DNA from: Caldatribacterium sp051549785
Lineage (GTDB): Bacteria > Atribacterota > Atribacteria > Atribacterales > Caldatribacteriaceae
DNA: 64,000 nucleotides
Direction: 5' to 3'
NCBI RefSeq assembly: GCF_051549785.1
Contig: NZ_CP189974.1
Span: forward strand, 1,736,001-1,800,000
Numbering within the stretch: the first letter of the stretch is position 1; every line of letters begins with the position of its first letter. Shown piece by piece: positions 16,100-24,929 of this stretch. The position numbers and the translations under genes are program-made. Below the pieces are notes generated by a model. That model saw only the letters and a program-made list of their open reading frames with translations. It ran no database searches and was not told the DNA's origin.

Positions 16100-17062
16100 T
16101 CAGTAGAGAACCTGTTTGGCCTCTTCAGAGTCAATGTTATCCTTGGTTACAAAAACGATTCCGGTATCAATGTACTCCGGAACTTTCTCTCCTTTGGCAG
16201 CAGCAAAGGCGATTTTTACTCCCTCGTAACCCATGCGGTAAGGATTCTGCACGGCAATGCCCTGGAGCGTACCCTTGCGAACCATTTCCTGGAGGTCCTT
16301 GTTCCCGTCAAAACCGATGGCCACGATTTTCCCGGCAAGGCCAAGCTGCTCGATAGCCCTTCCCATGCCGATCGCTGTGGGTTCGTTGGCTCCGAAGATG
16401 GCCGTAATGTCGGGATTGGCCGAAAGAACATCGATGGTCTGGTTCAACGCGGTCACCATGTCCGACTGGGAGTAGAAGGGTCCGATAACTTCCATCTCGG
16501 TCTTTTCCTTAATGGTGTCGATAAATCCACCCACCCGGCCGATTTCGCTCCCCACTCCAGGAACATAGGACATAACAGCGACTTTCCCTTTGGTTCCTGC
16601 CCGCTTAATGAGCTCATTGGCGCAGAGGATACCTGCTGCCCTGTTGTCAGTAGCCAGAAACGAAACGTAACCCTCCTTGGAGTTCAGGAGAGAATCGATA
16701 ATGACCACCGGAATGCCCGCCTCCTTCGCCTTCATCACCACGGGAACAAGAGCATCCGGATCGGAGGGGGCAAGGACAATGGCCATAACGTTGCGGTTAA
16801 TGGCATTCTCTACGAGGTTTACCTGCTGCTCGATCTTGGTTTCCGCCTCGGGACCGATGAAGGTAACCTTGATGTTCTCCTCCTGAGCAACGAGTTCTTT
16901 CTCTGCATCTGCTGCACCCTTGGCCACATTCTGCCAGAAACTTGAAGTAGCCTCCTTCACGATGACGGCGATTTCCTTTGGCTCCTCAGCCCAGGCCACC
17001 GTCAGAAGCCCCATAAGGAACACCACGCAAAGTAAGAATCCCAACACCCGAATGCCCTTCAT
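16100..17062 (-). CDS. sugar ABC transporter, substrate-binding protein (RbsB type)
   Basis: 320 residues with a signal peptide ending AWA-EE near residue 26 and no lipobox. The two-lobe family-1 sugar-binding fold is seen in 'IAVIVKEATSSFWQNVAKGA', 'IVLAPSDPDALVPVV', 'VAVMSYVPGVGSE' and 'VAIGFDGNKD'. Captures a monosaccharide (ribose/xylose/galactose class) outside the membrane. Fourth position in the operon order ATPase-permease-binding protein-LacI-dehydrogenase. Confidence 0.9.
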   Translation of the reverse strand: MKGIRVLGFLLCVVFLMGLLTVAWAEEPKEIAVIVKEATSSFWQNVAKGAADAEKELVAQEENIKVTFIGPEAETKIEQQVNLVENAINRNVMAIVLAPSDPDALVPVVMKAKEAGIPVVIIDSLLNSKEGYVSFLATDNRAAGILCANELIKRAGTKGKVAVMSYVPGVGSEIGRVGGFIDTIKEKTEMEVIGPFYSQSDMVTALNQTIDVLSANPDITAIFGANEPTAIGMGRAIEQLGLAGKIVAIGFDGNKDLQEMVRKGTLQGIAVQNPYRMGYEGVKIAFAAAKGEKVPEYIDTGIVFVTKDNIDSEEAKQVLY

Positions 17063-17116
17063 GCTTCCAACCTCCTTTTGATCAGTATAGATGGAACTAT
17101 CCTCCGGAGGATAGCT

Positions 17117-18127
17117 TTACTTCTCACCCCGTCGCTGCAAACGGTCCGCCGCCACAGCGGCAATAATGACCAGCCCGATGATAATCTGCTGAATGAAGTA
17201 CGACACACCCTGCATGTTGAGACCGTTCCGCAGCATGCCGATAATGAACGCCCCAATCATAGTTCCCGCTATGGTACCCGATCCACCCATAAGGCTTGTG
17301 CCGCCAATGACGGCAGAAGCGATGGCATCAAGCTCATACCCCACTCCAGCATTGGGCTGAGCCGTCACGATACGAGACATCATGACGATGCCGGTCAACC
17401 CGGCCAGGGCTCCCGAAACAAGGTAGGCAATGATTTTGGTCCGGTTAACGTCGATACCGGAGAGACGGGCGGCTTCCTCGTTTGAACCCACAGCGTAGAT
17501 AAAACGGCCAATGCGGTGCCGACGAAGGAGGAAGTTGAAAGCAAGAGCCACCACAACCATGATGATAACCGGGTACGGGATACCCGGAAAGGTCACCACT
17601 TGGCGTCCATCTCCAGACAGCGCGGTGACCCGAAGCAGCGCTCCGTTCCCCAAAACACCGAACTTCTCGGGAAGCCCGGCAACAGCTCGGGCCCCGGTAA
17701 CCTGAAGGGCAATGCCCCGGGCAATCTGCATCATGCCCAGGGTGGCAATAAAGGGGGGAAGGCTCAATCGGGTGACCAAAAGACCGTTCACCATGCCACA
17801 GCCCACGGCTACCAGAAGGCCACAGAGAAAACTCACCCAGACGGCAATGCCGGCGCGGGATAAAAGACCTGCCACAACACCGCTTAAGGCAATTACGGAA
17901 CCGATGCTCAGGTCAATGCCTCCCGTAATAATGACGTAGGTTACACCAATCCCCATGAAAGCCATGGTGCTCGTTTGCAATCCCACAGTGAGGACATTCT
18001 GCACGGTGAAAAACTTGGGAGTGGTTACAGAGAACACCACAAAGAGAACGACCAGCGCACTGATAGCCACAAACCGCTGAACGACCATTCCAACCTGATG
18101 AGTTCGAGACGTCCTTTGTTTCCCCAC
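17117..18127 (-). CDS. sugar ABC transporter, permease (RbsC type)
   Basis: 336 residues, about 8-10 hydrophobic helices. The family motif 'TGGIDLSIGSVIALSG' and 'GLPPFIATLGMM'-like block ('RLSLPPFIATLGMMQIARG') plus 'AVIGGTSLMGGSGT' place it with ribose-type permeases. Lies 13 bases after the ATPase gene. Confidence 0.92.
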   Translation of the reverse strand: MGKQRTSRTHQVGMVVQRFVAISALVVLFVVFSVTTPKFFTVQNVLTVGLQTSTMAFMGIGVTYVIITGGIDLSIGSVIALSGVVAGLLSRAGIAVWVSFLCGLLVAVGCGMVNGLLVTRLSLPPFIATLGMMQIARGIALQVTGARAVAGLPEKFGVLGNGALLRVTALSGDGRQVVTFPGIPYPVIIMVVVALAFNFLLRRHRIGRFIYAVGSNEEAARLSGIDVNRTKIIAYLVSGALAGLTGIVMMSRIVTAQPNAGVGYELDAIASAVIGGTSLMGGSGTIAGTMIGAFIIGMLRNGLNMQGVSYFIQQIIIGLVIIAAVAADRLQRRGEK

Positions 18128-18139
18128 TCCTTTACCTCC

Positions 18140-19648
18140 TCACGACAAGGCTGAAACCAAACCTGCTGCGTAGTTCAGGATTTCTTCCTGGGTGGTTTCC
18201 CGTGTTCTGAGCACTCCCGCAAGGCGCCCCTCATGGAGGACCAATATCCGGTCAGTCATGCCCAGGAGCTCTGGAAGCTCCGAAGAAATCATGATGATAC
18301 CGATGCCCTGTCCTGCCAGCTGATCCATGAGCCTGTGGATGGCGTACTTTGCCCCCACATCGATACCCCGCGTGGGCTCATCGAAAATCAACACCTTCGC
18401 CTTACGGAAAAGCCATTTTGCCACCACCACTTTCTGCTGATTCCCACCGCTCAGGTTCTTCACCACCTGGTACACCGAGGGTGTACGGATGTCCAGCTCC
18501 CGGACGTAATGCTCGGCCACTTTCCGCTCCCTTAGCGGAGAAATAACCCCCATTCGGCTTGAGATTTCCTCAACATTGGCCATGGTGATGTTCTCACAAA
18601 GTAGCATTTCCACTGCCAAACCGGCAAGCTTCCGGTCTTCGGGGAGGTAACCAATGCCTGCGCGGATTGCATCGATGGGAGAATGAATCTCGAGTTTTCG
18701 CCCACGGAGGTACACCTCACCACCATCTTTAGGGTCTGCCCCAAAGATGGCTCGAGCAAGTTCGGTACGCCCTGCTCCCATGAGACCGGCGATACCCAGA
18801 ATCTCTCCCTCGTAGAGTTCGAAGGATATGTCGTGCAACACTCCCGCCCGGGTGAGGTGCTTCACCTCGAAAATCTTGCGACCGGTGGGCGAAGAGGTGC
18901 GGGGAGGGAACTTGTGCTCGAGCGTCCTCCCCACCATCTTGCTCACAAGGTACTCAAGAGTGACATCGCCATAGTTGTAAGTCCCTATGTACTTTCCGTC
19001 CCGCAGGACAGTAACCCGGTCAGCGATATGCTTCAACTCCTCCAGACGATGGGAGATGTAAATGATGCCCACGCCCTGCTGCTTAAGCTGGTGAATGACT
19101 TTGAAGAGTTCGTCGATTTCCGACTCGGTCAAAGCAGAAGTCGGTTCATCCATAATAAGAACCTCGGAGCGAAACGAAAGAGCCTTGGCGATTTCCACCA
19201 TCTGTCTTTTGGAGAGGGGAAGGGCATAAACAGGAGTGGTGGGGTCAATGTCCACGTGGAGCCGGGCCAGGAGCTCTCGGGCCTGCCGGTTCATCTGACG
19301 GTCGTCAATATACCCTCCAAAACGCAGAGGTTCCCGACCGATGAAGATATTCTGAGCCACCGTGAGATGGGGCATGAGGTTTAATTCTTGGTAGATGATG
19401 CTGATGCCGGCTCTCTGGGCTTCCTGAGCATTGTGGAAAACAACCGGCTTCCCCTTGTAGTACAGGGTACCCTCATCGGGACGATAAACCCCGCTGAGAA
19501 TCTTCATCAACGTGGATTTTCCCGCACCGTTTTCCCCCACGAGGGCATGGACTTCGCCCCTTTTCAGCTCAAAGTGTACTCGATCAAGTGCCAAAACCCC
19601 GGGGAACCTTTTGGTGACATTTTCTACTCGCAGAAGCTCCTCGCCCAT
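18140..19648 (-). CDS. sugar ABC transporter, duplicated ATP-binding protein (RbsA type)
   Basis: 502 residues with two ABC domains. The first has an intact Walker A (GENGAGKST) and Walker B ('VLIMDEPTSAL'); the second has the degenerate loop 'GIAGLMGAGRTE' and signature 'LSGGNQQKVV', the normal asymmetry of RbsA/XylG/MglA ATPases. First gene of the sugar operon. Confidence 0.93.
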   Translation of the reverse strand: MGEELLRVENVTKRFPGVLALDRVHFELKRGEVHALVGENGAGKSTLMKILSGVYRPDEGTLYYKGKPVVFHNAQEAQRAGISIIYQELNLMPHLTVAQNIFIGREPLRFGGYIDDRQMNRQARELLARLHVDIDPTTPVYALPLSKRQMVEIAKALSFRSEVLIMDEPTSALTESEIDELFKVIHQLKQQGVGIIYISHRLEELKHIADRVTVLRDGKYIGTYNYGDVTLEYLVSKMVGRTLEHKFPPRTSSPTGRKIFEVKHLTRAGVLHDISFELYEGEILGIAGLMGAGRTELARAIFGADPKDGGEVYLRGRKLEIHSPIDAIRAGIGYLPEDRKLAGLAVEMLLCENITMANVEEISSRMGVISPLRERKVAEHYVRELDIRTPSVYQVVKNLSGGNQQKVVVAKWLFRKAKVLIFDEPTRGIDVGAKYAIHRLMDQLAGQGIGIIMISSELPELLGMTDRILVLHEGRLAGVLRTRETTQEEILNYAAGLVSALS

Positions 19649-19682
19649 CGCTTCCTATCCTCTGAATCCCACGTTTGGCTCG

Positions 19683-19712
19683 ATGATAACAAGCCTGAAA
19701 AAGCGGCGTCAA
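19683..19712 (-). promoter_or_regulatory. promoter of the sugar ABC operon
   Basis: TTGACG (19707-19712) on the minus strand, an 18-base spacer and TATCAT (19683-19688), 35 bases ahead of the ATPase start. A LacI site would be expected here; no clear CG-centred palindrome overlaps it. Confidence 0.7.
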
Positions 19713-19927
19713 CGGTCCTCTCGTTTTTCCGACCTTTGGGAATCAGAGGTGGAAGAAATACAGTATTTAAGAGAATCAGAACCACCTGGTTTTCCGTAAC
19801 AGAAGAATTGCCATCCGTTTTTCCGCTTTGTGGCAGGAAAGGCCTGTCAGACAAGGTTTTGTCCCGTGGGGAGGAACTAAGCGGTTTCCAGCAGCAACTT
19901 CAGCCCCGTTTCCCGGTTTCTCCAAAA
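19713..19927. other. intergenic stretch without a recognised gene
   Basis: No frame here carries a recognisable protein. The only structure seen is a perfect 6-1-6 palindrome, AAATAC-n-GTATTT, at 19756-19768, about 45 bases upstream of the sugar-operon -35: a possible operator, weakly supported. Confidence 0.3.
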
Positions 19928-19963
19928 GCAAAAGGCCCTGTGCTGCAGCACAGGGCCTTTTGC
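19928..19963 (-). terminator. terminator after the tRNA pair
   Basis: Perfect 36-base palindrome (two 18-base arms) centred on CTGCAG. The outer GC-rich arm reads GCAAAAGGCCCTGTG; TTTTGCTTTT follows on the minus strand, just downstream of tRNA-fMet. Confidence 0.75.
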
Positions 19964-19970
19964 GCAACCC

Positions 19971-20047
19971 TGGTAGCGGGGGCAGGATTCGAACCTGCGA
20001 CCTCCGGGTTATGAGCCCGACGAGCTTCCTGACTGCTCCACCCCGCG
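19971..20047 (-). tRNA. initiator tRNA-fMet (CAT)
   Basis: 77 bases with encoded CCA. Initiator marks: 5' C1 not paired with position 72 (here U72), and three consecutive G-C pairs at the base of the anticodon loop (GGG-CTCATAA-CCC). T-arm GCAGG-TTCGAAT-CCTGC. Confidence 0.93.
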
Positions 20048-20069
20048 TCGTATGCTATGTTGTCTTTCC

Positions 20070-20158
20070 TGGTGCCGAAGGCCGGAATCGAACCGGCACG
20101 AGGCTTGCGCCTCAACGGATTTTAAGTCCGTTGCGTCTTCCTATTCCGCCACTCCGGC
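20070..20158 (-). tRNA. tRNA-Leu (TAA)
   Basis: 89 bases with a long variable arm (class II). Acceptor GCCGGAG/CTTCGGC, anticodon stem CAACGGA/TCCGTTG with loop CTTAAAA giving anticodon TAA, variable-arm stem GAGGC/GCCTC, T-arm GCCGG-TTCGATT-CCGGC, encoded CCA. Confidence 0.93.
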
Positions 20159-20182
20159 ACAGCCGGCCGTACGCACCCTATT

Positions 20183-20210
20183 ATTTTAGCAGCAAATCTC
20201 AGGGAGTCAA
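20183..20210 (-). promoter_or_regulatory. promoter of the tRNA-Leu/tRNA-fMet pair
   Basis: TTGACT (20205-20210), a 16-base spacer and TAAAAT (20183-20188) on the minus strand, 25 bases upstream of tRNA-Leu, in the short gap after asnS. Confidence 0.7.
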
Positions 20211-20223
20211 GAGGTACAGCACC

Positions 20224-21573
20224 TTAGGGATAGATTCGGTAAATCTGACGGGGAAAAGGAATGGTTTCCCGGATGTGGTGCACACCACAAATCCAGGCCA
20301 CGGTTCTCTCAATTCCCAGGCCGAATCCTGAGTGCGGACAGGCACCAAAGCGGCGGAGGTCGAGATACCACTCAAAGGCCTCTCGGGGGAGGTTGTGTTC
20401 CCGAAGTCGCTCCTCAAGGAGCGCAAGATCGTAAATGCGCTCACTTCCTCCGATGATTTCTCCATACCCTTCCGGGGCAATGAGGTCATCGTTGAGTACA
20501 AGGTCGGGATTCTCTGGATCCGGCTGCATGTAGAAAGCCTTAATGGCCTTGGGATAGTGGTGGATGAATACCGGGCGGTCGAATTCCTCAGAGATGGCGG
20601 TTTCCTCGTCTCCTCCAAAGTCATCCCCCCACCTGACGGGAAAGCCCTTTCTCTGAAGAAGCTCAAGGGCTTCGGTGTAAGAAATGCGGGGGAAAGGCGG
20701 AGTAACCCGCTCCAGCGGTTTTGTATCCCGCTCGAGGATTTCAAGCTCCCGAGGGCATTCGCTGAGAACCTTCTGGACGATAAACGAGACGAGGCGTTCC
20801 TGAAGGTGCAGGTTGTCCTCAAAGGTGAAAAACGCTGCCTCAGGCTCTACCATCCAGAACTCGGTGAGGTGACGGCGGGTCTTGGATTTCTCTGCCCGGA
20901 AAGCTGGGGCAAGGCAGTAGACCCTTCCAAAGGCCATGCAGGCTGCTTCCATGTAGAGCTGGCCACTCTGGGAGAGATACGCTTTCCCGAGGTCAAAGTA
21001 CTCGAGCTCAAAAAGGGTTGTCGTCCCCTCGCAAGCAGCAGGAGTGAGAATTGGTGGGTCAATGAGGACGAAACCTTCTTTCTGGAGGCATTCATGGATG
21101 CCCATGATGATGGTGTTTCGGATCCGCAAAATGGCATTCTGCCTGCGGGAACGGAGCCACAGGTGCCGGTGTTCCATGAGGAATTCCACAGAATGCTCTT
21201 TCTTCTGGATTGGGTATTCCTCCTGAGCAAGGGATACAACGCGAACCCCCTGAACCTCGAGTTCATATCCCGAAAAAGGTGCCCGGGGTTCTCTCCTCAC
21301 CCGTCCTCGAACAAGGATAGCCGACTCAAAGGGGAGACGCTCCAGAAACTTCAGATCTTCCCGGGAAAAGGCTTCCCCCAGGGAGACCGTGGCCTGGATG
21401 AAACCCGTTCCATCCCGGATGATGAGAAAAACAATCTTCCCACTCGAGCGCCGGTTGGCAAGCCACCCCCGAATTTCGACGTCCTTCCCTTCCCACTGGT
21501 CGATGTTCTCAATTGTAGCCCAGGGAAAAGCTCCATCAGTCCATCCTCGTTCAAACACGGGACTTTTCACCAT
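20224..21573 (-). CDS. asnS: asparagine--tRNA ligase
   Basis: 449 residues. N-terminal OB-fold anticodon domain ('VEIRGWLANRRSSGKIVFLIIRDG'-type) and class II catalytic core: motif 2 in 'APAFRAEKSKTRRHLTEFWMVE' and motif 3 'GFGLGIERTVAWICG'. 'EGTTTLFELEYFD' and the HHYPKAIKAFYM block favour AsnRS over AspRS. Charges tRNA-Asn. Starts 23 bases inside the creatininase gene, with GGTGGAAGT before the ATG, so it is coupled to the liv transcript or to an internal promoter not seen. Confidence 0.93.
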   Translation of the reverse strand: MVKSPVFERGWTDGAFPWATIENIDQWEGKDVEIRGWLANRRSSGKIVFLIIRDGTGFIQATVSLGEAFSREDLKFLERLPFESAILVRGRVRREPRAPFSGYELEVQGVRVVSLAQEEYPIQKKEHSVEFLMEHRHLWLRSRRQNAILRIRNTIIMGIHECLQKEGFVLIDPPILTPAACEGTTTLFELEYFDLGKAYLSQSGQLYMEAACMAFGRVYCLAPAFRAEKSKTRRHLTEFWMVEPEAAFFTFEDNLHLQERLVSFIVQKVLSECPRELEILERDTKPLERVTPPFPRISYTEALELLQRKGFPVRWGDDFGGDEETAISEEFDRPVFIHHYPKAIKAFYMQPDPENPDLVLNDDLIAPEGYGEIIGGSERIYDLALLEERLREHNLPREAFEWYLDLRRFGACPHSGFGLGIERTVAWICGVHHIRETIPFPRQIYRIYP

Positions 21574-22309
21574 ACTTCCACCCTCGCTTCTCCATCTCCT
21601 CGAGAAAGCGCACTACGTAATCCACAAGGACCCGGAACATCTTCTCTCCCTTCTCTTTTGTCCCCTTTTTGGGGTCCCCCGTAGCTCCATAGGGGGTGAG
21701 CTCCTCAAAGCGCCATTTGATCTCAAGCCCCTCGGGGAGATCCGGGACGACACCCCGGGCCTCTTCCATCCGGCAAAGTTCCGGGAAGAGGTAGAGGACA
21801 ATCGAGGTCTCTCCCTCTCCTGCGTGTCCAAGTCCTCCCCACACCTCGAACGTCCCCGGAGGGAGGAGCTCTCCTGCCGTCACCCACCAGGCAGGAAGGC
21901 ACGCTAGAAAAGCATGGGGATAGTTCACTTTGACGGAGCGAGCAGCGATTTCAATGGGGGCGATGTTCCCATCATGACCGTTAATGATGATGATGCGAGA
22001 AATCCCCTGCCTGATGCAAGAGGTGAAGACGTCCTTGAGGACTTCCGCCATGACCTCCGGCCGAAGGGTCAAGGTGAAGGGAAAGGCATCGTAGTGGAAA
22101 CTCACACCGTAGTACAGGGGCGGCAAAACGAGTGTCCCCGGAACTCTTTTTGCCACCTCAAGGGCGATGGCCTGGGCCACAAGGGTATCGGTGCCAAAGG
22201 GGAGGTGGAATCCGTGATTTTCGCTTGAGCCCACAGCCACAATGGCTTTATCGAAATTCCCCTCTTTGAAATCGACATAGGTCATCTCGGCATGGAAAAT
22301 CCTGCCCAT
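21551..22309 (-). CDS. creatininase-family amidohydrolase
   Basis: 252 residues. Metal-binding residues of the creatininase fold are visible: Glu and His in 'GSSENHGFHLPFGTDT', 'NGHDGN' and Glu in 'GHAGEGETS'. Family members hydrolyse cyclic amides such as creatinine or formamidopyrimidines. Its place directly after the amino-acid importer livM (28-base overlap) and before asnS suggests it acts on an imported cyclic or amidated amino-acid derivative; that is inference. Confidence 0.85.
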   Translation of the reverse strand: MGRIFHAEMTYVDFKEGNFDKAIVAVGSSENHGFHLPFGTDTLVAQAIALEVAKRVPGTLVLPPLYYGVSFHYDAFPFTLTLRPEVMAEVLKDVFTSCIRQGISRIIIINGHDGNIAPIEIAARSVKVNYPHAFLACLPAWWVTAGELLPPGTFEVWGGLGHAGEGETSIVLYLFPELCRMEEARGVVPDLPEGLEIKWRFEELTPYGATGDPKKGTKEKGEKMFRVLVDYVVRFLEEMEKRGWKYGEKSRV

Positions 22310-23325
22310 TCCCTTTCCTCCTTTCTCTCCTGGCGTCCTCTCGCAGAAACTCGCTTCCTTCCCACAAGGCCTTCGGGTTTCCAGAGCATAACAACGATGA
22401 GGAGCAGCGCGTAAATGAGCTCGATAAGGCCATAAAGCTTCAGGTGCTCCTCAAGGGGCTTCAGAGCATACCGGAGCGTCAGAAGGAGCACCGCCCCCAC
22501 CACCGGTCCACTCATGGTTCCCATACCACCAACGATGAGCATGACGACAATCTGAAAGGTCAGGGTGAAAGAGAACTCAAAAGGGCGAATAGCCTTGGTC
22601 AGGTGCGCGTACAACCCTCCTGCAACTCCTGCAAAGAACGCCCCCACCACAAAGGCAAAGAGCTTGTACTTCATGGGATAGATACCAAGGACCTGCGCCG
22701 CGGTTTCGTCTTCCCTGAGAGCCATTAGGGCCCTCCCGAAACGGGAATGGACGATCCTCCACACCACGTACACGGTGATGAAAAGCCACAGGAATGTCCA
22801 GTAAATATTCGTGTACAGCGGAATGGCACTGATTCCCATCGGTCCCCGGGTGATACCCTTGAGGGTCTTGGCAAACGTCACCACAATGACCATGAACCCC
22901 AAAGACGCCACGGAGAGGTAGTGCCCCCGAAGGCGGAGCACCGGTGCCCCGATGAGCAAAGCAGCACAGCTTGCGAGAGCCCCTCCAGCAAGAAGCGCGG
23001 GGAAGAACGACCAGGCAGCGTCCGGTCCTCCCAGAAACCAGGGAAGACGAGGAAGGTCATAGGCTTCCCGCAGAGGGACGGGAAAGGTAAGGAGAGTCGA
23101 AGTGTACGCCCCGATGGCCATGAAGGCCGCGTGTCCCAGAGAGAAAAGCCCGGTATATCCATTGGTAAGGTTCAAACTCACCGTGGCAATGGAGTAAATT
23201 CCCATGAGGATGAGGATGTGCAGGAGGTACCGATTCAGGGTTTTCTCCGCCACAAAGAGCGCTCCAAAGAGCACCAAGCCCCCAACGACGAACCAGAGTT
23301 CCTGAGGGATACGCCGCTTCATCAC
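22282..23325 (-). CDS. livM: branched-chain amino-acid ABC transporter, permease LivM
   Basis: 347 residues with about 9 hydrophobic helices and the LivM signatures 'NLTNGYTGLFSLGHAAFMAIGAY' and 'RLRGHYLSVASLGF' and 'GGMGTMSGPVVGA'. Overlaps livH by 4 bases (ATGA). The hydrophilic Arg/Glu-rich C-terminus is where the creatininase gene begins. Confidence 0.92.
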   Translation of the reverse strand: MMKRRIPQELWFVVGGLVLFGALFVAEKTLNRYLLHILILMGIYSIATVSLNLTNGYTGLFSLGHAAFMAIGAYTSTLLTFPVPLREAYDLPRLPWFLGGPDAAWSFFPALLAGGALASCAALLIGAPVLRLRGHYLSVASLGFMVIVVTFAKTLKGITRGPMGISAIPLYTNIYWTFLWLFITVYVVWRIVHSRFGRALMALREDETAAQVLGIYPMKYKLFAFVVGAFFAGVAGGLYAHLTKAIRPFEFSFTLTFQIVVMLIVGGMGTMSGPVVGAVLLLTLRYALKPLEEHLKLYGLIELIYALLLIVVMLWKPEGLVGRKRVSARGRQERKEEREWAGFSMPR

Positions 23326-24221
23326 ACCCGTACCTCTTCCCTTATCCCCATGATACCCGAGGGACGAACGAGTAAGACCAAAACGAGGATGGCAAAGACA
23401 ATCCCATCACGGTATTCGGCAAAGCGTGTGGGCAAAAAGGCAATGGAGAGAATCTCCGCAAGTCCCAGGACAAACCCTCCGAGCATGGCGCCGGGGATAC
23501 TCCCCACACCGCCCACAACCACGGCCACGAAGGCCTTGACTCCCGTGAGAAAGCCCATATCGTAGGAAATCTGCCCGTACTTTGCTCCCCACAGGAATCC
23601 CGTGAAGGCAGCAATGGCTGAGCCCAGGACAAAGGCCACCGAGATGACCCGGTTCACCTCAATCCCCATGAGGTTGGCAACCTCGAGATTTTCCGCCGTT
23701 GCCCGCATGGCGATCCCCAGCTTTGTCCGTTTCACAAAGAGGTGGAAGGCGAGCATGATGAGAAGAGACGAAAGGATGATGAAGACATCAACTGTCCGGA
23801 AAGTCAGATACGGTGTCCGGTACAGCGTTGCCAGAAATTCTGGAGTCTTGAAGGCGTAAGGCTGGGGAGAAACAATGAGCTTGGTGAAATTCTCAATGAA
23901 GGTATAGAACCCCAGCGAGGTGATGAGAAGTGCCACCTCCGGGCCGCCTCGGAGTTTCCTGTAGGCCACAAGGTCAAGGACAAGACCCATGACTCCCCCA
24001 AACCCGAGGACCAGAAACAGCGCGGCCACAAAGGGCAGACCGAAACGGAAAAAGGCGAAGTACATGAAGAACGCCCCCAGGGTAATAAGGGCACCATGAG
24101 CGAAGTTGATGAGCCGGAGAATGCCATACACCACCGTCATGCCCAGGGCAAGGAGCGCGTAAATGCAACCGAGAATAATGCCGTTCATGCTCTGCTGCAA
24201 AAAATACGAGAGCGAGAACAT
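23322..24221 (-). CDS. livH: branched-chain amino-acid ABC transporter, permease LivH
   Basis: 299 residues. 'QQSMNGIILGCIYALLALGMTVVYGILRLINFAHG' region, 'NLEVANLMGIEVNR' (EAA-type loop) and 'VVVGGVGSIPGAMLGGF' identify LivH. Pairs with LivM to form the membrane channel. Confidence 0.92.
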   Translation of the reverse strand: MFSLSYFLQQSMNGIILGCIYALLALGMTVVYGILRLINFAHGALITLGAFFMYFAFFRFGLPFVAALFLVLGFGGVMGLVLDLVAYRKLRGGPEVALLITSLGFYTFIENFTKLIVSPQPYAFKTPEFLATLYRTPYLTFRTVDVFIILSSLLIMLAFHLFVKRTKLGIAMRATAENLEVANLMGIEVNRVISVAFVLGSAIAAFTGFLWGAKYGQISYDMGFLTGVKAFVAVVVGGVGSIPGAMLGGFVLGLAEILSIAFLPTRFAEYRDGIVFAILVLVLLVRPSGIMGIREEVRV

Positions 24222-24224
24222 ACC

Positions 24225-24929
24225 CTACCCTCCCAGATAGACCTTTTTCACCTCTTCAAGGGACTCAACCTCCCGGGGAGTCCCGGCGATTTTCACCACC
24301 CCCGTCTCCAGAACGTACACGTAGTCGGCAACACCAATGGCCATAGGAGCACTCTGCTCCACAAGGAGGATGGTGACTCCACTCTCCTGGATACGCCGAA
24401 TCAGGGTATAGAGCTCCCGAACCACAAGGGGGGCAAGACCGAGCGAGGGTTCGTCAAGGAGCATGAGCCTGGGTCGGGACATGAGGCCCCGACCGATGGC
24501 CAGCATCTGCTGTTCACCCCCGGAGAGCGTCCCGGCAATCTGGTTTTCCCGTTCCTTCAGACGGGGGAAAAGGCGGTACACCTCCTCAAGATCCTGGAGA
24601 ATTCTCCCCTGGTCTCTCCGGTGGTACGCTCCAAGGAGAAGGTTTTCCCGCACCGTGAGGCGGTTGAAAATTCCCCGACCCTCAGGCACGAGAGCAATAC
24701 CCAGACGGACCCGCTGAGGCGCAGGAAGGAAGGTGATGTCCTTTCCGTCGTAGAAAATGCGACCCCGTGCTGGCCGCAGAATCCCCATAATGGTCTTCAA
24801 GGTTGTTGTCTTGCCGGCACCGTTCGCTCCAAGAAGGGCCACAATCTGCCCCTTCCCCACTTCAAGTTCAAGCTCCTGGACTGCGGGAATGACACCGTAC
24901 TTCACCGTAATCTTCTCAACCTTGAGCAA
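24225..24929 (-). CDS. livF: branched-chain amino-acid ABC transporter, ATPase LivF
   Basis: 234 residues from a TTG start at 24929, which has AGGTGA 5 bases upstream and gives the typical LivF beginning (M)LKVEKITVKYG; a GTG at 24938 is possible. Walker A GANGAGKTT, signature LSGGEQQ, Walker B 'LMLLDEPSLGLAP'. Overlaps livG by 14 bases. Confidence 0.92.
   Translation of the reverse strand: MLKVEKITVKYGVIPAVQELELEVGKGQIVALLGANGAGKTTTLKTIMGILRPARGRIFYDGKDITFLPAPQRVRLGIALVPEGRGIFNRLTVRENLLLGAYHRRDQGRILQDLEEVYRLFPRLKERENQIAGTLSGGEQQMLAIGRGLMSRPRLMLLDEPSLGLAPLVVRELYTLIRRIQESGVTILLVEQSAPMAIGVADYVYVLETGVVKIAGTPREVESLEEVKKVYLGG

Noticed and set aside
19713..19927. Possible small RNA or riboswitch upstream of the sugar operon
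   Set aside because: It lies upstream of the sugar-operon promoter, not in its leader, and no conserved RNA motif was recognised.
20332..21684. 450-codon open frame on the plus strand
   Set aside because: It is the antisense shadow of asnS, with no domain and no ribosome site.
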